Below, in pieces: positions 24,329 through 35,874 of a DNA stretch of 64,000 nucleotides. Each line of letters starts with the position of its first letter. The first letter of the stretch is position 1. Where the stretch lies: contig JACVVK020000392.1 of the NCBI GenBank assembly GCA_018292915.2, positions 323,501 to 387,500 on the forward strand, given 5' to 3'. The stretch is from Batillaria attramentaria. Its lineage: Eukaryota; Mollusca; Gastropoda; Batillariidae. The notes under the pieces are model-generated. The model was given only the letters and a program-made list of their open reading frames with translations. It was not told where the DNA came from and did no database searches. The position numbers and the translations under genes are program-made.

Positions 24329-24908
24329 GTGGTGAAGAAAGAGGCAAAACTAACTATAAAAAAAGTTTAAACAAAAATGTCAAAAAAAAAAATACACACA
24401 AGAAAATGGCATTGCCCGTTAGAGCTTGACCCCGCTTTCAATGAGTGCCACAGTGCTTCAAACCACAAGATAAAAAAAATGCATTCTTTAGAAGCATTTT
24501 TCTCTCGATAATTATGCCGACAGCAACGCATGTACAGATTCTGGCAAACAAGGAGATCAGGAACTGCTTCACTGAACACTGAGGCAGCGGCGATACAATT
24601 AGTTCGATGGCCGTAAGGGGTTTCGTCTTTACTCCAGTGAGTTTCCGTACGTCGTCTAGTGTGTGGAGGGTGTTTTTGTGAGGGTTAATTCGCAGTGTCA
24701 GGGTTCTGATCCTGGTAATTAGCAGTATCCCGATTTCACTAAACTTTGCGTGTGTAGTGGGATTTTCAAGTGTTTGTTTTTGTGTTTTTGTGGGGTTTTG
24801 TTATTCTTCTTCTTTTTTTTTTACATTTGCTTGGCATTTTCCCTTTTTTTTTTTTTCTTTTTTCTTGTGATAGCATTATTCTGTAAAGTGCCTTACGGCG
24901 TGTCACAC

Positions 24909-25092
24909 GGGGAGCCAGGATAGTCGTAGAGCGTTGGACATTCAATGCTCGGGTCGTGAGTTCGAATCCCGACTGGGGCCAAATATTTGTGCTGGCCTTT
25001 TTCTCGTTGCCCCCGTCTTCGATATCTTCCATACGTGGTGGAAAAGGACGTTAAACTCCCAAATACTCACCCACCCCCCACTCATCCTTCCT
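24909..25092 (+). mobile_element. SINE family 1 copy between long imperfect direct repeats
   Basis: A slightly shortened head (GGGGAGCCAGGATAGTCG), B box GTGAGTTCGAATCCCGAC, 3' GGACGTTAAACTCCCAAATA. Flanks 24861-24908 and 25093-25141 match over about 48 bp at roughly 88%, sharing ATTCTGTAAAGTGCC, far longer than the 11-16 bp duplications of other copies. Confidence 0.88.
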
Positions 25093-25482
25093 TTTTCTTG
25101 TGGTAGCATAATTCTGTAAAGTGCCTAACGGCATGCCACAACAGTTTAACCTTATTGTAACTGCACCACGATTTTACGGACTTGAAATGACTTCGTCAAT
25201 GTCACTCTCAGTTTCTTTGTTTCATTGTTTGAGTCTTCGTTTCTCTGTCTGATGACAAGCAAGCGCATGAAAATCCATAGTACTGCTGTGTACTTTTTTT
25301 TCTTCTTCTCACTGATCATTGGGGAAAAAAAGTGTCTTCCCCTTACTGAGTTTGTAGTTCTTAGGATTTTTATGTGTATTTCTCGTATTTGAATTGATAA
25401 CTTCTTTTTGTTTGCATAAGCATTTACGCTGTAATGTTCGTGAAATGTGCTGTAAAGCGTGAAAGCGCTGGTCAGTCCGCGC

Positions 25483-25485
<3 letters not shown>

Positions 25486-25578
<93 letters not shown>
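25486..25578. repeat. (TG)n microsatellite
   Basis: About 90 bp of TG after a short CGCG run. Confidence 0.97.
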
Positions 25579-25581
<3 letters not shown>

Positions 25582-25599
25582 GATAATACTGATGATGAT

Positions 25600-25703
25600 G
25601 CATTTTGTATGTTTTATTAGTGTAGCAAGGACAGCTAGTAAGAGAGACTTGTGCGTCTATTATCTCATCCTTGAAAAATAAAAGTTTCAGTCAGTCAGTC
25701 AGT
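25600..25703 (+). mobile_element. Retroposon 3' end with (CAGT)n tail
   Basis: TTAGTGTAGCAAGGACAGCT ... ATCCTTGAAAAATAAAAGTT then CAGT repeats. It is related to 45290-45375 (TTAGCAAGGACATGATAGAA ... ATCCTTGG), which ends in (CT)n. Coding parts are missing in both. Confidence 0.6.
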
Positions 25704-26545
25704 CTTTGCTATCAGAGGGTGGGAACTAAAATTGAACTGACTTGACTTGTTTGTAACTCTTGTATTGTATTAGACAAAAGACGTTATTAGACATCAGATC
25801 GCCCTACGCACCCACCCACCCACACCCCTCATGACTTCCTTCGTGATTCTGCCTGTCAAGCAAGAATATAAGCTCGGCATTTATAAGCCAGCCGTAAATT
25901 GAACCATCCATCACGCCATATTGGTACCACGTCATGGTCTTTCCCACTAAACGGACCTACGTCAACTCAAGCCAAGTCACCTGCCACACAGGTTTCTTTT
26001 TCTCGTCCCTCACACAGTCCCTCCTGATTGTTTGCTGGTTATTTGAGGCTCAGTGGGTGTCAGACTTTCCGCTGGGGAAGGAGGGGGGGGGTGGTTTCAG
26101 ACTGGTCGTGAGAGCGGCGAAAAGCATCCAATTAGCAACCTACGCGATGAGCGCTGACGCCGCGCTCATGGAGTGCATTTGTCAGTCGATGGTAGCATTG
26201 TACAAAGTCGGATGCTAGCTCCCGCAAATAGCGTATCTTTTTGTTTGTTGAGCTTTCCGATTTGCCTTTCGCTGAAGATGGTAATGTTGCTAGGTCGGAA
26301 ATTGCTCCTAACGAACGAGTTTTCATGAGGTTCTCATAAAATCCGAGAGTGCGACTAAAAATTGCTTTCTGGTGCGTGGGAGAGTATATTGGTGTACTAA
26401 AATGACGAGTAAGGTCACATTGTTCATCAGAACAACAACACAGTAATAATACATAGTTTTATGGAGCATTGTTTGTCGGAACAACAACAACATAATAATA
26501 CATAGTTTTTGTAGAGCGCTGCTCTCCGAATACCAAGGACTCGAA

Positions 26546-26549
<4 letters not shown>

Positions 26550-26629
<80 letters not shown>
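26550..26629. repeat. (CA)n microsatellite
   Basis: About 80 bp of CA. Confidence 0.98.
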
Positions 26630-26632
<3 letters not shown>

Positions 26633-26715
26633 GATCTGCACCCACTCTAAAATCCAATTTGGCAGGTGCAGCGACATCAAACGACTCACGGTACACAAAC
26701 AGAATCAACAGAAGA

Positions 26716-26935
26716 TCAAAAGCTTGACGAAAAGAAAGGTCTTAGATCTGATTTAAACAGGGGCAGTGAAGGCTGAAGGAGGAGTTCGACTGGCAATGAG
26801 TTCCAGACAGTCGGGGCCGAGAAGTTAAACGAGCGATCTCCGGCAGTTTTCATGTCACGCTTCGGAATTTTGAGAAATTTTCCGCTAGCGGAAGGCAGGA
26901 TGCGCGACGTCAAACATCAAAAGTTTGGTTGTCAT
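26716..26935 (-). mobile_element. L2/CR1-like LINE ORF2 end
   Basis: The minus-strand frame 26913-26716 reads AGDRSFNFSAPTVWNSLPVE then SLPLFKSDL, the characteristic ending of L2/CR1-like ORF2 (APTVWNSLP). A sister fragment lies at 62140-62260. The reverse transcriptase itself is absent. Confidence 0.8.
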
Positions 26936-26937
26936 TT

Positions 26938-26944
<7 letters not shown>

Positions 26945-26968
<24 letters not shown>

Positions 26969-27112
26969 GGAGGGGGGTATAACGTCCTTTTCCACCACGG
27001 GACAGTGCGGGAAACGCCAGCACAAACTGTCGTGCTTCCAAGAGGGGTTCGAACTCACCCCTCGGGCACTGAAAGACAGTTTAACGTTCTGCCCGATTAT
27101 CTCGGCGTCCCC
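26945..27112 (-). mobile_element. SINE family 1, diverged copy
   Basis: Poly-G tail (26948-26970), TATAACGTCCTTTTCCACCA, GAAACGCCAGCACAAACTGT and a B-box-like GGTTCGAACTCACCCCTCGG, ending ATCTCGGCGTCCCC. Internal deletions and substitutions suggest an old copy. Confidence 0.7.
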
Positions 27113-27202
27113 AAAATCGGTTCAGTTCAGTTCAGCGCTGCGCTCGGAAAATCACATACGCACTCCAACCCATGCCTCAGTAATCTTTCCAGTGTCGTCG
27201 GT

Positions 27203-27318
27203 GGGGAGCCGGGATAGCCGAATGGTGGAGCGTTGGACTTCCAGTGCTCGGGTCGTGAGTTCGAATCCCGGCTGGGGCCAAATATTTGTGCTGGTCACAC
27301 GTGGTGGAAAAGGACGTT

Positions 27319-27391
<73 letters not shown>
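27203..27391 (+). mobile_element. SINE family 1 with internal deletion, running into (CA)n
   Basis: Intact head (GGGATAGCCGAATGGTGG, GTGAGTTCGAATCCCGGC), then a deletion joins TTTGTGCTGGTC to CACGTGGTGGAAAAGGACG. The terminal TTAAAC leads directly into (CA)n at 27321-27391, as if the microsatellite grew from the SINE end. Confidence 0.88.
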
Positions 27392-27393
<2 letters not shown>

Positions 27394-28132
27394 GCCGTCT
27401 GTGTAAAATCCAAAAATCAGAATCCAGAATCAGAGGGATCGGAGTGCAATTTAATGAACAATAACAACGACCAAAAAAAAAATATCCCAGAGAAGAAACC
27501 ACAAACTTGGTTATCAAATGTTTAATCGAGCGGCTGAGTCCCTTCACCATTTCCTCCTCCTCCGCAAAGAGAATAAATTCAATTCACTTTACGAGCGTTT
27601 CGGCACGTGATTTTCTGCACCGTTACCTCGCAGTCCTGAAGAATGAGAGCTGACGTCTTAAAACCCCGGTTTATGAATACAGATTTCACTACCTGTCTCT
27701 CAAACATGCCAGGCTGAGCATCGCATCGATCGCTCGAATCCTCTCAGCAAAGCCAAGGAGCAAATTAGTAGCGAGAGATCGGCCGTTCCCACTGCTGGGT
27801 CTTTGACGGCCCTCCGAGGAAGGAGCTCCACGGACGACAACCAAGGGTTAATCCCGTTTGAGCGAGTTATCTGCGCTTGACAGACCTGTCACGGTCCGCC
27901 TCCAGTAGCTTCTTCCCTGACCCGTCCCCAGGGGCTGTTAGATACTAAGGAGCTGACCCGACCCTGGGGGAGGCGGGGGCCGAGGAGGGGATGCTGGTGC
28001 CGCGCACATTGACGAATGCCCATAAGGCTCGCGTTGAAATCTGGCCGTCCTTGGTAGCTGAGGGCAAGGCCGCGTTCTTGTTTTGTCTGGAAACACCGCA
28101 TGTGCTCTGATATTTATATTCTCTATGTTCGT

Positions 28133-28530
28133 AATGCGCGCTGAGATGGAAACCTGCCGCTGTTGAAGCTCTGATCTTGTTTGCCGGATAGAAGGCTGTT
28201 TCATTTGACCATCGCGACCGTTTTGGTGACTTTGTGGTTTCTAATAGTAGAGAGATACGACTTTTTTTTAGCCTACGGTCCATTCCTGAACAGACTGGGA
28301 CTCGACAAAGCTTCTCAAATTAGCCACCAATCAGCGCCGTTTAGATGATCTTCAGTCGGCAACCAGATGGGCCTAACGTCGTCTGCTCAGTACGCGGTAC
28401 ACGACTAGAGCAATACGATTATCTGCTTGTTAGAGTCACCACAATGGTTTCAGGTGTTATATTGTGACCCAAGTGACTGATTCTGAAGCACACATGAAAC
28501 ACATTCGATGAAAAGTTTTTTCCATGCGAT
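28133..28530 (+). repeat. Interspersed repeat E, copy 2 (uninterrupted)
   Basis: Corresponds to 8320-9470 without the SINE and LINE insertions found there. No coding content; open frames are short and not conserved between copies. Confidence 0.8.
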
Positions 28531-28612
28531 GAACAGTGCCCCTCCCCCCCCCCCACTCACCCTCTTATCCCCCCCCTCTCTCTCTCTCTCTCACACGCAC
28601 ACGCGCACGCAA

Positions 28613-28616
<4 letters not shown>

Positions 28617-28666
<50 letters not shown>
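28617..28666. repeat. (CA)n microsatellite
   Basis: About 50 bp of CA, partly used as target sequence by the adjacent SINE. Confidence 0.95.
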
Positions 28667-28668
<2 letters not shown>

Positions 28669-28678
28669 CTTTTTATTT

Positions 28679-29005
28679 GTTGTTTTTTTGGTTGGTTTGT
28701 TTGTTTGTTTGTTTTCGGGTTTGTTTGTTTGTTTGTTTGTTTGTTTGTTTGTTTGTTTGTTTGTTTGTTTGTTTGGGGTTTGTTTGCTGCCCCAACTGTT
28801 TGCCAGCTCTAGTTGTGTTCCTCCCAGGTCAATTGGTGGAATCCACGGAGGTTCGGAAGCTGGGGCAATTTTTATAATGCATGATGATGGAGCTGAGTAT
28901 GATGGCATGATGATGCTATGTAGGTCCGTGTGGTTTGGGACTGCGGGCCAGGGCCGCATTCCACGCTTCCTGTCATAAATATCCCGGCGTTAACCAGGCC
29001 CGGCT
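28679..29005 (-). mobile_element. SINE family 2, 5'-truncated, 20-bp target duplication
   Basis: Tail at the left is (CAAA)n, seen as (GTTT)n at 28690-28775. The body matches the 18570 copy and stops at TTAACCAGGCCCGGCT, so the tRNA-like head is absent. ACACACACCTCTTTTTATTT (28659-28678) and the same word with one mismatch at 29006-29025 form the target duplication. Confidence 0.9.
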
Positions 29006-29884
29006 ACACACACCTCTTTCTATTTCAGGAAATGAAGGATGTTGATTACGGACGGATGTTGTCCAGGTGTGTAAGTGGTGTCATGGAAAATACAACAGAG
29101 AACGACCTGTCAGCATATTAATGGTAGCATCAGCCCCTTTCAAGGTGGCGTCCCTGTGACCAGAAAAGCCCATACGCGCTCCACCTCATCTGCCAGTAGT
29201 CTCCCCAGTGTCGTCTTTGAGACTGTTCCAGTGTGTGTTTGTCTTGGTTCACAGGGGCTCTCTCGTGCCACTCTCGGTCACTGCCTTGTTACACTAAGAC
29301 AGAAAGTTTTGGAGTTTGCTATTGGTGGTTGTTGTTGTTGCTGCTGCTGCTGTTGTTGTTGTTGTTGTTGTTGTTTTCAAGGGGAGTGATGAAGTAATTT
29401 TTTTAGAAAAGAGAGTCCAGTCTGAAGAAACTGGCCTGCAAACACTGTTTCAGATTCTCTAAAATAATAATAATAATAATAATAATAAATTAAAAAGCAC
29501 TTCTGCACGACCTATTAGTTACAACCGAGGCGGACAGCAGTTAGGATAGAGAGGAACTGAAATCCTGGAAACGGTGGATGCGGGTAGGGTAGGGGGGGAG
29601 GGGTTGGGATTGGGGGGGGGGGGGTGGCAGGGGGTGAGGAATGGGGAAGTGATATTAGGCGAAATTGATAGGGTAGATAAGGGCGGGGAGAGACAGAGAG
29701 CGACCGGTGAGGAGCAGATTTTTAATCCACGCGACGTAAGAGCCCAGAGGCCCGTGACCGTCCACGCCGCCGTTCTCTCAGCAATCTGAGGTCGACAGCC
29801 ATGGGGGGCCGGCGAGGCAGCTGCCTTCTCCAGAGGCTGGGTGAGACGCGACGGTATTGTCGGACATTCTGTATGGTGTTAGAT

Positions 29885-30063
29885 GTAAAATGTTTGGAAC
29901 TCGCTGCCGGTCGTAATTCGCGATCTTCCCGCACTGTCCCAGTTCAAATCGAACCTGAAAACCCACCTCTCTTCCGTCAGGCCTTTCACAGTTAAGTAGT
30001 CTGCCATTGCTTCAGTGCCTTTGGCTGCAGTTGTGTATCTGGATCAGGCCGGGATGTGCATGT

Positions 30064-30133
<70 letters not shown>

Positions 30134-30175
30134 CGCTGTGAGTTGCTTTCCTGCTATGAGATTAAGCGCTAGATT
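29885..30175 (+). mobile_element. L2/CR1-like LINE ORF2 end, frameshifted
   Basis: From 29893 the frame reads WNSLPVVIRDLPALSQFKSN then LKTHL, and an extra base near 29970 shifts it before FRQAFHS. A (TG)n tract at 30065-30132 lies in the 3' part. Pseudogene fragment with no polymerase. Confidence 0.7.
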
Positions 30176-30189
30176 CTTATTATATAGAG

Positions 30190-30372
30190 ACTCGTTTTGG
30201 AAACACCCCTTGCGCCCCCCCCCCCCCAAAAAAAAAAAAAAGAAAAAAACAAAACAAAAAAAACAGGGTCGTAAAAAGAAGTGGTCGCTCAAACCAAGTT
30301 CAAACCTACGCGAACATGTGCTTGTGTTGTGTGTGTGGGGGGGGGGGGGGGGAGAGGGGAGGGGGGGGAGGA
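30190..30372. repeat. C-, A- and G-homopolymer cluster
   Basis: Poly-C then poly-A at 30216-30250 and a G-rich purine tract at 30337-30372. Confidence 0.85.
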
Positions 30373-30865
30373 GGCGATAAGGGAGAAAGAGCGGGGTAGG
30401 TAGGAGGGACACACGAGCTAGCAGAGCCTTGGGCTGTCTTGGACTGGGCCGTGGGTTCGCGATTTCCTACTAGGCGCCAACGATTTGTGCTGGCGTTTTT
30501 CTCGATGCCCTGTCTTCAGTATCAGCCCTTAGATTATTTTAAAAAGTATGGTAAGATGAAATGTGATTTTTAAAAAAAACAACACAGTTTGAATTAAACT
30601 GTGTACAACTTATAAATTATACATGACGGATAACTCTTACGAACCCGAGCCTGACCGCCCACTGCCCGCAATGTAAACAAGACTTGTTAAAAAGAACAAA
30701 CCACTGCACACCAGTAGGAGCCACTTCAAGCCACTGTTGCGCAAGGCGTGGGCCTTCCCCGCTAGGCCCGAGATCGCTACAGATTGCATAATAGTGGCTT
30801 GAAGTGGCTTCTAGTGATCTGAAGATTTCAAGTAAAATTGAGATTTTTGCATGGGCTTTCAAGAG
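30373..30865 (+). repeat. Composite repeat unit 1 (old SINE-like part plus repeat B)
   Basis: GATAAGGGAGAAAGAG, GCAGAGCCTTGG, a degenerate B box GTGGGTTCGCGATTTCC, TTTGTGCTGGCG and CAGTTTGAATT are followed by repeat B in reverse orientation (30700-30865). Unit 2 at 31036-31741 has the same order of parts. The SINE-like part is a diverged relative of family 1. Confidence 0.65.
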
Positions 30866-31030
30866 GGCGGGTGGGTGGGTGATTGGGGTTCAACGTCCTT
30901 TTCCACCACATAGGGTGATATCAAAGACGGGGCAACGATGAAAAAGCCAACACAAATATTTGGCCCCAGCCGGGATCGAACTCACGACCCGAGCATTAGA
31001 AGTCCAACGCTCTACCATTCGACCACCCCG
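30866..31030 (-). mobile_element. SINE family 1, full-length, 11-bp target duplication
   Basis: Minus-strand copy with a GGGTGGGTGGGT tail, TTCAACGTCCTTTTCCACCA, and a head ending CCACCCCG. GCTTTCAAGAG at 30855-30865 and 31031-31041 is the duplication. Confidence 0.93.
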
Positions 31031-31035
31031 GCTTT

Positions 31036-31741
31036 CAAGAGATAAGGGAGAAATACGGGAGCTGGTAGAGCCTTGGACTCTCTTTGATTGGGCTGTGAGT
31101 TCGATTTCTGGCTAGGTTTGTGTTGGCGTTTTCCTAGATGACCCGTCTTCAGTGTCGCCCCTTTGATTGTAAGGCAAAACAGTGATGAAATGAAACATGA
31201 TTTAAAATAGCAAAGTTTGAATTGAAACTGTACAACCAACAAAGACCGCTGCTGATTGCAGAATAGTACTACTAATAATAATCATGAGTATTGTATAGGC
31301 TCTTTACCCAATTTCATGAATCGGCTCAAAGCGCCGCGAACTGAACCCAACACGCACGCTCACGTGAATCACACGCATTCTCTCACACACTGGACACATT
31401 ACAATCACGTGGTGCGAAGGGTCAGCTCAGCTATTTAAATTTAGGAATTTAGAATTGCATTTATTTTTCAAATTTGGTGGGCTGAACATTTCCAAAGCAG
31501 AGGGGGGAGGAAGCCGGAGTACCCGGAGAGAACCCCCGACAATCGGCCCGAATGATCGGTGCCACATACGAGAAGGAAAAATTCGTTGCCCCGAGTGGGA
31601 CTCGAACCTCTGACCTCTCGCATTGGTGACAAGTATCTTAACCACTAGACCACCGACTGCCCCCGATAGTGGCTCGAAGGGGCTCCTACTGATATGAACA
31701 TTTCAAGTAAAATTGCGATTTTTGCATGGGCTTTCAAAAGT
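31036..31741 (+). repeat. Composite repeat unit 2, carrying a SINE
   Basis: GATAAGGGAGAAATACGGGA, GGTAGAGCCTTGG, CAAAGTTTGAATTG and then repeat B (split at 31267) ending TTTTTGCATGGGCTTTCAAA. Same order as 30373-30865, so the pair is probably a tandem duplication. Confidence 0.65.
31268..31665 (-). mobile_element. SINE family 3, full-length copy
   Basis: (AAT)n tail at the left, body GGCTCAAAGCGCCGCGAACT, tRNA-like head at the right (minus-strand B box GGTTCGAGTCCC). The short duplication ATAGT flanks it (31263-31267, 31666-31670), splitting repeat B. Confidence 0.9.
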
Positions 31742-32196
31742 TAACGTTCAGTTGCAGCGGTCTGAGAGGGACCTACAAGATACACTTGTATCTTTGTGTA
31801 CCGGTACATCGGTAAGATCTCGCCAGCTGGTGCTAGAGCGGTCGTCAGTGGTGCCCCATCAATGTCTCTTCGGTGCTAATGTGCAATTTGCACGGCCACC
31901 GGCCGCCCGCCAGCCACTCCAAGCCTGACTTACTTTGTTGCTCCAACTTCGCCGTGCGCCGGGGCTACCGGGGGATTTCCAAATCAGACGCTCTCGGCAC
32001 GAATTGGCGCTGTCTATGGGTGAGGATTTATCAGGCGCGAATGGTGCCCTACTGTGACAGAGGGTGTAGATTTTTCTTTTCTTTGGTGTTGCTCCCATGA
32101 AATCGTTCTGATCGTCTCCTTTTTCTTCTTCTTCTTCTTCTTTATTTCTTTGTTTGTCATTTTTAATACAGACATACCTATTTTACACAGGACTAC

Positions 32197-32255
32197 AGAG
32201 TGGGTGGGTGGGTGTTAGGGGGTTGAACGTCCTTTTCCACCACATAGGGTGATAT
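32197..32255 (-). mobile_element. SINE family 1, severely 5'-truncated
   Basis: Only GTGGGTGGGTGGGTGTT ... TTGAACGTCCTTTTCCACCA and AGGGTGATAT remain. ACAGGACTACAG (32187-32198) and ACAGGACTATAG (32256-32267) flank it as a 12-bp duplication with one mismatch. Confidence 0.85.
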
Positions 32256-32326
32256 ACAGGACTATAGACAAACATCGACGAAAACAGTGACAGACACTGA
32301 GTCAGAACGCAGTTGGTATATATATG

Positions 32327-32640
32327 TTACGCCTAATACATGTAATTGCCTATTTGTGACCCTCCACCACGAAATGAGTCGTCTTGTAACATGAACAAAT
32401 AGCTCAAGAAGACTCATTTCGTGGTGGAGGGTCACAAATTTTCGTGAAATCGGCAAAATTTTGCCTATTTCATGAAGTAGGCAACCCGATTGCCTGTTAC
32501 GTGAATTCAGCAAAACACTTGCCTATTTCATGAAATAGGCAACAAGACTTTGCCCATTACATGTAATAGGCAAAGTGCAAATTCTCAGTTGAACTGAGAA
32601 TTTGCATTTTGCCTATTTCATGAAATAGGCAAGTGCTGTT
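32327..32640. repeat. Cluster of short perfect and near-perfect palindromes
   Basis: Within about 310 bp: a hairpin with 28-bp perfect arms (32353-32380 and 32411-32438); two identical 24-bp perfect palindromes with core GCCTATTTCATGAAATAGGC (32519-32542, 32609-32632); one-mismatch relatives at 32461-32484 and 32548-32575; and a 31-bp palindrome centred on a single G (32576-32606). No open frame or known family fits. Confidence 0.9.
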
Positions 32641-33005
32641 GGTTCACGTGCTAGCGCGCGCGCACGCACGCACGCACGCGCACACACACACACCGTGGTA
32701 TAAACTAGCTACTGAAGTGCCACGAATACACTGAACTACGGCTACGGAACTATTAAAAGAAAACAAAAAATACGAAAGAGGGACATGGTGGGGAAAGGGT
32801 GGGGGGGGGGGTATTATTACAAGCACGCGCGGGAGGGGTGATGCAGATGGTGTAAAAAACGTACGGCAGACATGTTGAAGATAGCATTAGTATCAAACGA
32901 ATGTTTGAACTACACAGCGACATGACAGACATTTACAGATCTAAAACAAAGCGTTTATACAGTTGCCAATGTTGCCAGAACAATGCTGCAAACCCGTTTA
33001 CGTGG

Positions 33006-33007
<2 letters not shown>

Positions 33008-33091
<84 letters not shown>

Positions 33092-33092
33092 T
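33008..33092. repeat. (TG)n microsatellite
   Basis: About 85 bp of TG. At 33158-33202 GCGCTATATAGAAGCAATTT followed by (ATT)n looks like a retroposon tail. Confidence 0.95.
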
Positions 33093-33697
33093 TTCTCCGT
33101 GTGTGTGTAATTGAAATTGTAGAGGGCTCTGAGCCAGCGTCTGCTAGGATACTGCGCTATATAGAAGCAATTTATTATTATTATTATTACTATTATTATT
33201 ATATGGTTAATGCCACAAGTAAAGTCACTAGAACACACGAACAATATAAACATTCGAAGAAATAACTGGCAAACGACAGAGTGAATAACTGAAGTTTCTT
33301 CACGTCTCAGTCAGGTTCTGTGCACGTCACCAGAAGTATAGTACTGCTCATTTGACTGCGTGGCCTCCTCCTGAAGACGCCAGTACCGTCACTGACGTGT
33401 ACCCTCTCCATGTCAGTTCTGCCAATCAGCATGTCTTTTCACGCTGTCCATTAAAGTCATTGCTCGAAACCGTAATCAGTTCAGCGCAACCCCCTTCCCC
33501 CCCGCACCAACCTCCTCCCTCTTCCCCCCGACCCCCTCGTTACTACCACCGTTGACTTGCTTCTGCTTACCCCCTGCCCCCGGCCCGACCCTCAGGGGCT
33601 GTGAACCCTATCCAGCGGCCACTCTGCAAAATGTACGATGGGCGTTAGAGTAGCTGAAGGGGACAAGTTCGCCTGTCGTTGCCATATCTATGAACAC

Positions 33698-33961
33698 CAG
33701 GGCCCGCATGTGAAAGTCGGGGTTAAGGAGTTTAGCCCCGGGTTAGAGTCTAACCTCGAACTAAACTAGCTCTAGAGTTAAATTTTCCGTTTGTTTGTTT
33801 CTTTGTTTGTTTGTTTCTTTGTTTGTTTTAATCAGGAAGCGGGTCCACTCCAGCAAGATGCCTTTTTTGTTTTATTCTGTTTTGGGGTTTCTTTTGTCCT
33901 AGTCTGGGTTAGGCCTGTAGCCGTGGGTTAAATTAACCTCGAGTTTTACATACGGGCCCTG
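33698..33961 (+). mobile_element. TIR element (MITE-like), copy 2
   Basis: 264 bp with inverted ends CAGGGCCCGCATGTGAAAGT and, from the right, CAGGGCCCGTATGTAAAACT. It is the inverse of 6311-6592 and contains a (GTTT)n tract in the middle. ATGAACAC and ATGCACAC lie close to the two ends, but the right word starts 4 bp beyond it. Confidence 0.75.
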
Positions 33962-34542
33962 GGAGATGCACACGTGTTGGACCGGGTTGGTGCGTTTACA
34001 TTTGAACACGGGTCCAGGGCCAACTCGTATTTCAGATCTAAACACGTAACTGGCGTCATGATATGATGCTTCCGTCGAGGCATGACGGCGTGCGTGACGT
34101 AAGTTTCCCATACGTCATTGTCAGGGTTAGACTTGCAGAGAATGTAGTGCAAACGCTATTGACTTGAGTCCAACCCGAGTCGAGGTAAACTCTGGTTGAG
34201 CGTTGTCGTGTAAACAGCATCTGATTGTAAACAGCATCTTTGTGTGTTGGCGCAGTGGGGTGGTATAATTATGTTGGGTGCTTTTTCGACGAGGCGTTAT
34301 GATGTGCGCAAAATAACCACAGAGGGTGAGCTTCGCCCACTCAGCTTCGGATGCCTCGCTCGCTCCCCGCTGTCATCAAACGACAATAATTCAGGCCTTC
34401 AGGTCTTCACCAGCCGTTCGGCCTGATCGGATGGGGCTTCGTCGTGCATGCAGAGTTGGGAGGTCGCATGTCACCTGATTAGATTAAACCTGCGGGCTCA
34501 GCTTGCGACTTCATTAAATCTGCCTTCTTTCACATCCTCCTA

Positions 34543-35080
34543 CAGACCTGTCAGCTTTTTTTGTCCTCAAGAGAATAAGCTCGGAAACAGATAGAACAAG
34601 GCCGGGTGAGCTTTGTTAGTGTTGGGAGATCATGTGTCCTCTGAGAGTCCGGTTTCCCAGCAGGAAAATCAGTGTTCTGCGCTTTTTGTGTCCCCAAGAC
34701 TTTGATGGTACCGTACATCAGCGAGGAGCTTTGAAATAGCCATTGCTACCCCTAAATGGTTAAAGGGCGTGAGTAACGTATCCAAATCCATGACACTTAG
34801 ACCCTTTTACCAGACCTCTCAGCTCTTTTTTGTTCTCGAGACAACCGGAAGACGGCCGGGTTAGCTTAATTAGCTGGTGTTGAAGATCAGTTCTTGATCG
34901 TCGATGAGCAAGAGGGTCTGATTTCCTAAGAAGAAAACTGAAAAGCAGTGTTTGAGGCCCCCCCCCCTACCCCCTCCCCCCCCCCTCCACCCCATTCAAG
35001 AGTTTGGTGGGGCTATGCAGCTGGGACGAGTTCTACACCAGCCGTAGCTACCCTCAAATCGTTATAAGTCTCAGTACGTT
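34543..35080. repeat. Diverged tandem duplication, about 268-bp offset
   Basis: CAGACCTGTCAGCTTTTTTT, CGGGTGAGCTT and CCATTGCTACCCCTAAATGG in the first unit recur as CAGACCTCTCAGCTCTTTTT, CGGGTTAGCTT and CCGTAGCTACCCTCAAATCG in the second from 34811. Non-coding. Confidence 0.65.
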
Positions 35081-35621
35081 TGTCCTGCATACCACGACGC
35101 TGTGGAAAACATGTCATCGAATACGCTTAATCCGTGCATCAGAATCACTTGGGACACAATACAGCATCTGTCACCATTGTAGTGACTCGTTAGGCCAAAG
35201 AAACTCATATTTCAAAGACTTTAAATCAGCAGCTGGATCCATATCATGGCTTTGTTTCAACTGTAACTGTTGCAGAAAGCAACCGCGACAGTCATTTCAA
35301 GTTTTTAAAAAGGTCTGAATAGGCTTCTTCACAGAAAATTTGATGCGGTCCAAAACCCCCAAAAGCGTCCACCACCAAGAACGGTTACACGGCGGTCATA
35401 GCTTGCAGGGCATGTAGGAACAATTCCGCTAAATATAATTCATAGTTTTTCCCCTTTTCAAATCTGTGTGCAGCGTTTTTAAAAAAATGACAATACGGAG
35501 CTGTGTATTGGCTTTGTGAAATAAGTTTCATGCCAGGTAACAGTAAAAACAGTGAAAAAAATAGCCTTGCACGTGGACTATTTGTATTCATGCGCAGCTG
35601 GCACAAGAGCACAGACGACAG

Positions 35622-35623
35622 GG

Positions 35624-35654
<31 letters not shown>
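35622..35654. repeat. Poly-G run of about 33 bp
   Basis: Uninterrupted G tract; assembly length may be unreliable here. Confidence 0.9.
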
Positions 35655-35655
<1 letters not shown>

Positions 35656-35874
35656 GTGTTTGGTCGCTGCTAGCATCGCAATAAACAGAATATTTGAATT
35701 TGTTGAAATTTATATGAGTCACATGACTCACACATGACTTACACATGAGTCTTTGGCTGCTGGATTTTTGTGATTTTTTTGTGTATGAATTTTAAAGCAT
35801 TTCTAGAGTGTCATACGCAGCGTTATGTTTAACAGGAATATATAGCGTTTTCTTTGAAATCCGTATTTATATTG

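Noticed and set aside
28508..28978. 156-codon frame
   Set aside because: Composed of CT, CA and GTTT repeat translation plus a SINE family 2 body.
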